In this document: positions 59,349-64,000 of the stretch, piece after piece | Numbering within the stretch: the stretch's first letter is position 1 | Layout: each line of letters begins with the position of its first letter | DNA from: CAYJPV01 sp964372095 | GTDB taxonomy: Bacteria > Acidobacteriota > Vicinamibacteria > Vicinamibacterales > JAKQTR01 | Direction: 5' to 3' | Assembly: GCA_964372095.1 (NCBI GenBank) | Contig: CAYJPV010000018.1 | Coordinates: 1 to 64,000 of the forward strand | Length of the DNA: 64,000 nucleotides | The notes under the pieces: generated by a model | The model's database searches: none | Told to the model about the DNA's origin: nothing | Seen by the model: the letters and a program-made list of their open reading frames with translations, nothing else | Program-made: the position numbers and the translations under genes

Positions 59349-60367
59349 GCAACGGCAACACGACTCGGTTAGGGCGGCCGGCAGCCCTGCTGGCGCTGGC
59401 GCTCGCGCTGACGCCCGCTGCGCCCTCCGTCGCGGGCCAGCAGGGCCCGGACGAACTGCGCGGCAAGGTCGCAGGCGTGACGGGTGATCGCGTCAAGGTC
59501 GTGCTGGACCAGCACGAGTGGCTGCCGCGGCCGGGGTCGGCGGTCTCACTCGGCGCCGAAATGGCCGGCCTGTTCGTGCCGCTCAAGGGGACGTTCGTCA
59601 TCGTGCAGATCGATCCGGACTCCGTGGCGTTCATGGCGGTCGGCCTCGAGGAGCACGGCACGCCGGCACCGGGCATGCTGGCGGTCATCAAGGCGACGTA
59701 TCCGCATCGTCCGCAGCGGCGCGCCGACTACGTCGCGAGCCGGGACCAGGAATCCGCGGTGATGCCCATGGCCGCAGGCGGCGACCCGCTGGCGCAACAC
59801 GTCGTGGCCATGGGCTGTGAGGCCAGGGGTGATCACGACAACGCGCTCGTGTGGTGGGAGCGCTCGTCGAAAGGATCGAACGACCGGGTCATCGTCGTCC
59901 GGAGTGCCCAGGGGCGCGCGCGGATCCTGGCCATTCGCGGCGCCCATCAGCCCGCGCTGGCGATCCTGCAGGAGGCTGTCGCACGAACGGCCCCGCGCGA
60001 TGGCGAGCGGGTATTCAGCGCCTACTCCACCTTCACCGGCGCCAGCCCCACGAACGCCATCCAGGCCCACGTCTCATTGCTGCAGGACCTCGGCGACTTC
60101 TATCGCCGCACGATCGGCGACGCCGCGGAATCGAAGCGCTGGTTCCGCGCGGCGGCTGACGTCATGACCGCCGTCGCCACGACCGGCGCACCTGGCCCCG
60201 GGCAACCGACACACCGGGCCTACCTGACGCTCGTGACGGATCTGGCGGACCTCCATCGGCTCGCGTTGGAGGACGAGGAAGCGGCCATCCCCTGGCTGCA
60301 GATTGCCGCCCGGGCCGGCCACGCGGGGGCCCAGGCACAGTTGACGAGGATGGGCCGCCGTTGGTAA
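59345..60367 (+). CDS. Exported protein with Sel1/TPR-like C-terminal half
   Basis: Exported protein of 340 residues with a signal peptide (LGRPAALLALALALTPAAPSVAGQ). The first half (about 30-130) is beta-rich and unassigned (KVAGVTGDRVKVVLDQHEWLP, FVIVQIDPDSVAFMAVGL). The second half is helical with Sel1-like units (DPLAQHVVAMGCEARGDHDNALVWWERSSK near 150; EAAIPWLQIAARAGHAGAQAQLTRMG at the end). Its ATG overlaps the giant gene stop by four bases (ATGA), with GGAGGAGG upstream, so the two proteins are coupled and likely partners. Confidence 0.72.
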   Translation: MSNGNTTRLGRPAALLALALALTPAAPSVAGQQGPDELRGKVAGVTGDRVKVVLDQHEWLPRPGSAVSLGAEMAGLFVPLKGTFVIVQIDPDSVAFMAVGLEEHGTPAPGMLAVIKATYPHRPQRRADYVASRDQESAVMPMAAGGDPLAQHVVAMGCEARGDHDNALVWWERSSKGSNDRVIVVRSAQGRARILAIRGAHQPALAILQEAVARTAPRDGERVFSAYSTFTGASPTNAIQAHVSLLQDLGDFYRRTIGDAAESKRWFRAAADVMTAVATTGAPGPGQPTHRAYLTLVTDLADLHRLALEDEEAAIPWLQIAARAGHAGAQAQLTRMGRRW

Positions 60368-60407
60368 CACCGGCGCATCCGCAGGTCCCTACGACAGGCC
60401 GTCGCGA

Positions 60408-61736
60408 CTACGCCGTCGCCCGCTGGTGGTCGCGGTGGAACCAGGCCAGTCGCTCGTTCAGCAGGGGAAACTGCTCGTGCTGGATGAGCGACGTGCACGC
60501 ACGCAGCCCTTCGGTGTGCTCGCTGCCCGTCGTACCGAGGGCGATGGCGCTCACCCCGTAGTACACCAGTTCCCGCAGCAGGTCTTCGCCCGTCATGCCG
60601 GGATACGAGAAGGTGAAGTAGAACCCATCGGCAATCGGCTCGCCCAGATCCTGGTCGTACACGATTGTGAAGCCGTTGTCAGTGAACAGCTGCTTCATCA
60701 CCCGGGCCTTGTTCCCGTAGTCGCGCACGCCGTCCACGTAGTTCAAGTCACCGTCATTCACGGCCTTGAGCACGGCCGCCAGGGCGTACTGCGCCGAGTG
60801 GGACGTGCCGGACGACAACGAGTAGATGGTCCCGAATACCAGGGCGTAGCCGACCTGGTCGGACGTGAAGTACCGCTTCAGGTCCGGCGCCCGTTTCTCC
60901 CACAGCGTGTCCGACACCACCAGCATGCCAATCCGTTCGCCGGCATAGCTGAAGACTTTGGAACTGGAGATGAGGAGCACGAAGTTGTTGGTGTGGCGGG
61001 CGACCGACGGCTGGTACGGCGCTCCCGGTTGGGAGTAGTCTTTGCGGAAGTCCATCCCGAAATACGCCAAGTCTTCGATGACCACCACATCGTACTCGTC
61101 GGCCAGACGCGCGATGATCTCGAGTTCGTCTTCCGTGAAACAGATCCAGGCGGGGTTGTTCGGGTTCGAGTAGAGCATCGACGATACTTTGCCGGTATCG
61201 AGGTAGCTGCGGAGTTTGTCCCGCAGCTTCGGGCCCCGATAGTCGTACACGTCGAAACTCATATAGTCGTGACCCAGCACCCGGCACTGCTGCTTCTGGA
61301 CCGGGAATCCCGGGTCGATGAACAAGGTCCCTTCCCGGTGGGCGTACATCCGGTTGATGGTGAGGAAACACGCCATCGCCCCCATCATTGACCCGACCGT
61401 CGGCAGACAGTGCTCCGGGTCCACGGTCACGCCAAGGAACTGCTGCACGAAACGCGCGATCTCGTGTTTCAGCGGCGGGATACCCTGAATGTCCGGATAG
61501 ACGGCCGCCACGCCGCGCTTCAGCGCCTCGATCTGCGCGTTGACGGCGATCTGGTTCGGCGGCATGCCCGGAATGCCCATCTCCATCCGGATGTACCGCT
61601 GACCCGACTCGCGTTCGATGCCGTCGATCAGCTTTTTGATCTCGCGAATGGATGCCAGGGAGACGCTGCGGATCCCTGAAGACTCCAGGGCGCGGGTCAC
61701 AACGTCGGCAGCAATCGGTGTGTGTCGGTGGGCCAC
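60408..61736 (-). CDS. PLP-dependent aminotransferase, class I/II
   Basis: Fold-type I aminotransferase of 442 residues. The PLP Lys lies in VLLISSSKVFSYAGERIGML (about 255), the Asp that pairs with the pyridine N in VVVIEDLAYFG, and SNPNNPAW holds the substrate-binding Asn-Pro. The substrate is not clear. The GTG start at 61736 has GGAG about seven bases upstream; an open frame extends further 5' but has no ribosome site and no homology-like sequence. Confidence 0.85.
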   Translation of the reverse strand: MAHRHTPIAADVVTRALESSGIRSVSLASIREIKKLIDGIERESGQRYIRMEMGIPGMPPNQIAVNAQIEALKRGVAAVYPDIQGIPPLKHEIARFVQQFLGVTVDPEHCLPTVGSMMGAMACFLTINRMYAHREGTLFIDPGFPVQKQQCRVLGHDYMSFDVYDYRGPKLRDKLRSYLDTGKVSSMLYSNPNNPAWICFTEDELEIIARLADEYDVVVIEDLAYFGMDFRKDYSQPGAPYQPSVARHTNNFVLLISSSKVFSYAGERIGMLVVSDTLWEKRAPDLKRYFTSDQVGYALVFGTIYSLSSGTSHSAQYALAAVLKAVNDGDLNYVDGVRDYGNKARVMKQLFTDNGFTIVYDQDLGEPIADGFYFTFSYPGMTGEDLLRELVYYGVSAIALGTTGSEHTEGLRACTSLIQHEQFPLLNERLAWFHRDHQRATA

Positions 61737-61836
61737 GAATGTTCTCCGGTGAGCAGCGGTTGGCTCTGTCAGGCTTCGGCCGTCGCATACGGGCAACATG
61801 CCGATCCTACGATCATCTCCCAGCCAATCCAACGGG

Positions 61837-62361
61837 TTATCGGTCCCCGGGTTCGACCACCCAGGCATCGAACCACTCGTCCTGAAGCCGCGACCGCGAT
61901 CGCAGCCACAGCGCGCCGAGCGGCAAGGCCGTCAGCACCAGGCCCAGCGCGGACGCCAGCAGCTCACGATGGGGCCAGCCGCCGAGCAGGAACCACCCCC
62001 CGACGGTCCCGGTGCACAGCCCCGCCAGCGGGAGGCCGTACGCCCACGCGCCGGCGGCCAGCACGCGCGTGCCGCGCACCGCGACGCGCACAACGTCACC
62101 GGCTGCGGGTACCCGGTGCGACACACGGGCGATCAGATGCCGCCGGTCCGCACCGTCAGGCACGCAGAAGACCCGCGCACCGCACTCGTCGCACGCGGGC
62201 CCCGGCAGCAACCGTACCTGCACACGCGCGGGGTCGCCCGGCAACACGGCCACGACGACGCCGTCTTCCAGTTGCGATTCGGCCGCCGCGCCGGTGATCG
62301 GCGCATCCCTATTTCCGCGTTTCCCGGCCGTGCCCGCGCCGATCCCTGGCGCCCGGTCCAT
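61837..62361 (-). CDS. rseC: RseC-like membrane protein (SoxR-reducing system type)
   Basis: Protein of 174 residues. The N-terminal half carries the cysteine cluster GPACDECGARVFC (about 55-68), typical of RseC, and two membrane helices follow (about 103-120 and 125-150). RseC is encoded with rnf genes in many bacteria and is linked to the SoxR reductase system. The ATG overlaps the rnfB stop (TGATG), so the genes are coupled. Confidence 0.8.
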   Translation of the reverse strand: MDRAPGIGAGTAGKRGNRDAPITGAAAESQLEDGVVVAVLPGDPARVQVRLLPGPACDECGARVFCVPDGADRRHLIARVSHRVPAAGDVVRVAVRGTRVLAAGAWAYGLPLAGLCTGTVGGWFLLGGWPHRELLASALGLVLTALPLGALWLRSRSRLQDEWFDAWVVEPGDR

Positions 62362-63206
62362 CACGCCCCCGCACTCGCGCCAGCCCCAGGCTCCGACGGC
62401 TGCGCCGGCGGCTGGTGCAGCGGGCGAATCGATCCCGGCTTGCACTTGTCGAAGGCAATGAGCGAGGAATCGAGCCGCTCGTAATCGATAACCGCCAGGT
62501 GTTGCTGCAGCGTCACGGCACCGTTCGACTTCTTGCTGCAGATCCCGCACCCGAGACAGGCAACCGCGCAGACCTTCTTCGCGGTTTTCGGATCGTCGTG
62601 GTTCCGGCAGAACACGAAGACCTCGCGGTCCTCCGGATGCAGTTCGATGATGTGCCGCGGGCACGCCCGGGCACAGGCGCCGCAGCCGGTGCACAGCTCT
62701 TCGATCACGTGCGGCAGCCGCTGTTCGTCGAGGAACATGGCGTCGAACTGGCACGCCGCCACACACTCGCCGCCCCCAAGGCAGCCGTACAGACAGGCCT
62801 TCGAGCCGCCGGCCACCAGGGCGACCGCGCTGCACGTGGCGGGCCCGACGTAATCGGCCTTCACGGCGGCGATGCCAGCGCTCCCTCGGCAATGCACGCG
62901 GGCAACCAGTCGTACACTCTCGCCCGGTTCCACACCCAGGATGCGCGCAATCTCCGTTGCCACGTCCTGCCCGCCGACAGGGCACCCGGTCACCGAGGCC
63001 TCGCCGGCCACAACCTTCACGGCAAAGTCCTGGCATCCGGCCAGTCCGCACGCCCCGCAATTGGCGTTGGGCAGCTGGCTGGCCACCTCAGCGATGCGAG
63101 GGTCTTCCTCGACACGCAACTTCCGATCGGCGAATGCCAGGCCCCCCGCAAACAACACACCCAACCCGCCCATGGTTATCAGGGCCGGTACCAGACTCGG
63201 TTCCAT
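62361..63206 (-). CDS. rnfB: Rnf electron transport complex subunit B
   Basis: Membrane-attached Fe-S protein of 281 residues. One N-terminal helix, then CGACGLAGCQDFA with the Rnf-type 4Fe-4S ligands (about 50-62), a C-rich middle region (ACLYGCLGGGECVAACQ), two ferredoxin clusters with CTGCGACARACP, and CAVACLGCGICSKKS near the end. RnfB passes electrons between ferredoxin and the rest of the Rnf complex. It starts directly after the apbE stop, with GGAGG upstream. No other Rnf subunit is seen in this window, but they may lie beyond 64000. Confidence 0.93.
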   Translation of the reverse strand: MEPSLVPALITMGGLGVLFAGGLAFADRKLRVEEDPRIAEVASQLPNANCGACGLAGCQDFAVKVVAGEASVTGCPVGGQDVATEIARILGVEPGESVRLVARVHCRGSAGIAAVKADYVGPATCSAVALVAGGSKACLYGCLGGGECVAACQFDAMFLDEQRLPHVIEELCTGCGACARACPRHIIELHPEDREVFVFCRNHDDPKTAKKVCAVACLGCGICSKKSNGAVTLQQHLAVIDYERLDSSLIAFDKCKPGSIRPLHQPPAQPSEPGAGASAGA

Positions 63207-64000
63207 TCAGGACCTCCCGGGCGACACCAGTGACGCCCAGCCCTCGCTTCGCGTGACCGCACCGTCCGCGTCGACGATCAGTACCTGCAACTCCGCATGT
63301 CGCGCGACGGCAGTTTGCGCGGCCGTGGGCCCCATCACGAACAACGCCGTGGCCCAGATATCCGCTTCCGCGCAACTCGGCGCGCGGACCGAGACGCTCC
63401 GGCAGGACATGGCCGGCATGCCTGTCTCCGGCGTGAGCAGGTGATGCCAGCGCCGGTTGCCGGCCATGAAGTAGTTTTCGTAGTCTCCGGAGGTGGCCAG
63501 CGCCTGACCTTCGTCCAGGCGAACGCTGTCGAGCAGCATCCCGGGGTCCCGGGGATGCTGGACGCCGACAGCCCAGTCATCGCCCAGCACGCTCACCTCG
63601 CCGCCAGCGTTCACCAGGGCATGTGTGACGCCATGATTCTTCAACACGACGAGTGCCCGATCCACCGCATACCCCTTGGCCACCGCGCCAAACGCGTACT
63701 CATCGAGCGCCGCCGTCGCCCGTCGGCGCTCGCGGGCCGCCTTCACCGCCTTGAGTTGCTGCGGGGCAGGCACACGCGGTTCCGCCTCCCACCCCCACAG
63801 GTCGACCCAGTCGCGGACCCGCAGGTCGAGGGCTCCGCCACTCTCACCGTGCAACCGCTGTCCGAGTGCGATGACACGGTCCACCTCCTGGCGCTCGGCC
63901 ACGGAGTCCGGTCCTCCACCTGGCTTGTGCGGCGAGCACACGCGCTCGACGCGCACGATCTCCTCGAACGCCGCCTGCACGGCCTGCTCGTCAATCGTGG
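63207..64000 (-). CDS. apbE: FAD:protein FMN transferase ApbE (5' truncated by window edge)
   Basis: The readable 264 residues cover the C-terminal four-fifths of ApbE: FEEIVRVERVCSPHK, GALDLRVRDWVDLWGW, DEYAFGAVAKGYAVDRALVVLKNHGV, ALVNAGGEVSVLG and SGDYENYFMAGNRRWHHLLTPETGMPA, TALFVMGPTA. The frame remains open to position 64000, so the start and any signal peptide lie outside. ApbE attaches FMN covalently to Rnf and Nqr subunits, which fits its place directly before rnfB. Confidence 0.93.
   Translation of the reverse strand, partial: TIDEQAVQAAFEEIVRVERVCSPHKPGGGPDSVAERQEVDRVIALGQRLHGESGGALDLRVRDWVDLWGWEAEPRVPAPQQLKAVKAARERRRATAALDEYAFGAVAKGYAVDRALVVLKNHGVTHALVNAGGEVSVLGDDWAVGVQHPRDPGMLLDSVRLDEGQALATSGDYENYFMAGNRRWHHLLTPETGMPAMSCRSVSVRAPSCAEADIWATALFVMGPTAAQTAVARHAELQVLIVDADGAVTRSEGWASLVSPGRS

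Noticed and set aside
61737..61868. Longer N-terminus for the aminotransferase
   Set aside because: No ribosome site, whereas GGAG precedes the GTG at 61736.

Overview
The window is GC-rich, densely coded bacterial DNA from a draft assembly, with one run of ten N at 18596-18605. It is most likely from an Acidobacteriota genome, probably the Vicinamibacteria. That placement is an inference from content: three von Willebrand-type proteins of the family abundant in acidobacteria, many exported peptidases, a DUF6599-like lipoprotein, FHA-GAF-PP2C signalling, and an absence of phage or IS genes. There is no rRNA, no CRISPR array and no transposase. One tRNA, Leu(CAA), is present.

Layout. 1-4.9 kb is a phosphate/polyphosphate block: OmpR-type regulator, sixA, CHAD protein, ppx and phoU, then yacG. 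4.9-14.8 kb holds exported proteins and signalling: a glutaminyl-cyclase-like M28 protein, a zinc-ribbon/FHA-GAF-PP2C/membrane operon, a rhomboid-like protein lacking the catalytic His, a VWFA protein, an M1-M28-PDZ fusion peptidase and a ChaN-PDZ protein. 14.9-20 kb carries lon, a glycosyltransferase broken by the gap, and a Tat-exported M24 peptidase. 20-26.8 kb has pmtA, an operon nuoI/metallophosphoesterase/homocysteine methyltransferase-MTHFR, and a tightly coupled lytS-lytR-lepB operon behind an excellent promoter. 26.9-42 kb has acyl-CoA synthetase, a 2-hydroxyacid dehydrogenase, moaC, ppnP, an exported lipoprotein/aldo-keto reductase/lipoprotein operon, a C69 dipeptidase, an OPT transporter and a hybrid kinase. 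42-48 kb has two paralogous VWFA proteins sharing a 278-bp identical block, and CarD with a histone-H1-like tail. 48.9-60.4 kb is the least explained part: a zinc-ribbon protein, TrxC, a 2836-residue exported protein with a PDPxR repeat rod and two PASTA domains, and a Sel1-like partner. 60.4-64 kb has an aminotransferase and an rseC-rnfB-apbE run cut by the window edge.

The most unusual signal lies between the genes. Intergenic spaces are filled with degenerate 7-bp tandem repeats (CTTCCTG, ACTACTG, TTGGGGA, CCCTTGT, CGGCTAT types) and with a family of about 70-bp palindromic elements. At about a dozen genes the stop codon is a TAG followed by G that is itself the first bases of the repeat. 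Several genes also have a sigma70-like -10 hexamer only 6-8 nt before the start codon, which predicts leaderless mRNAs. Adjacent genes on one strand are commonly joined by ATGA, GTGA or TGATG overlaps.
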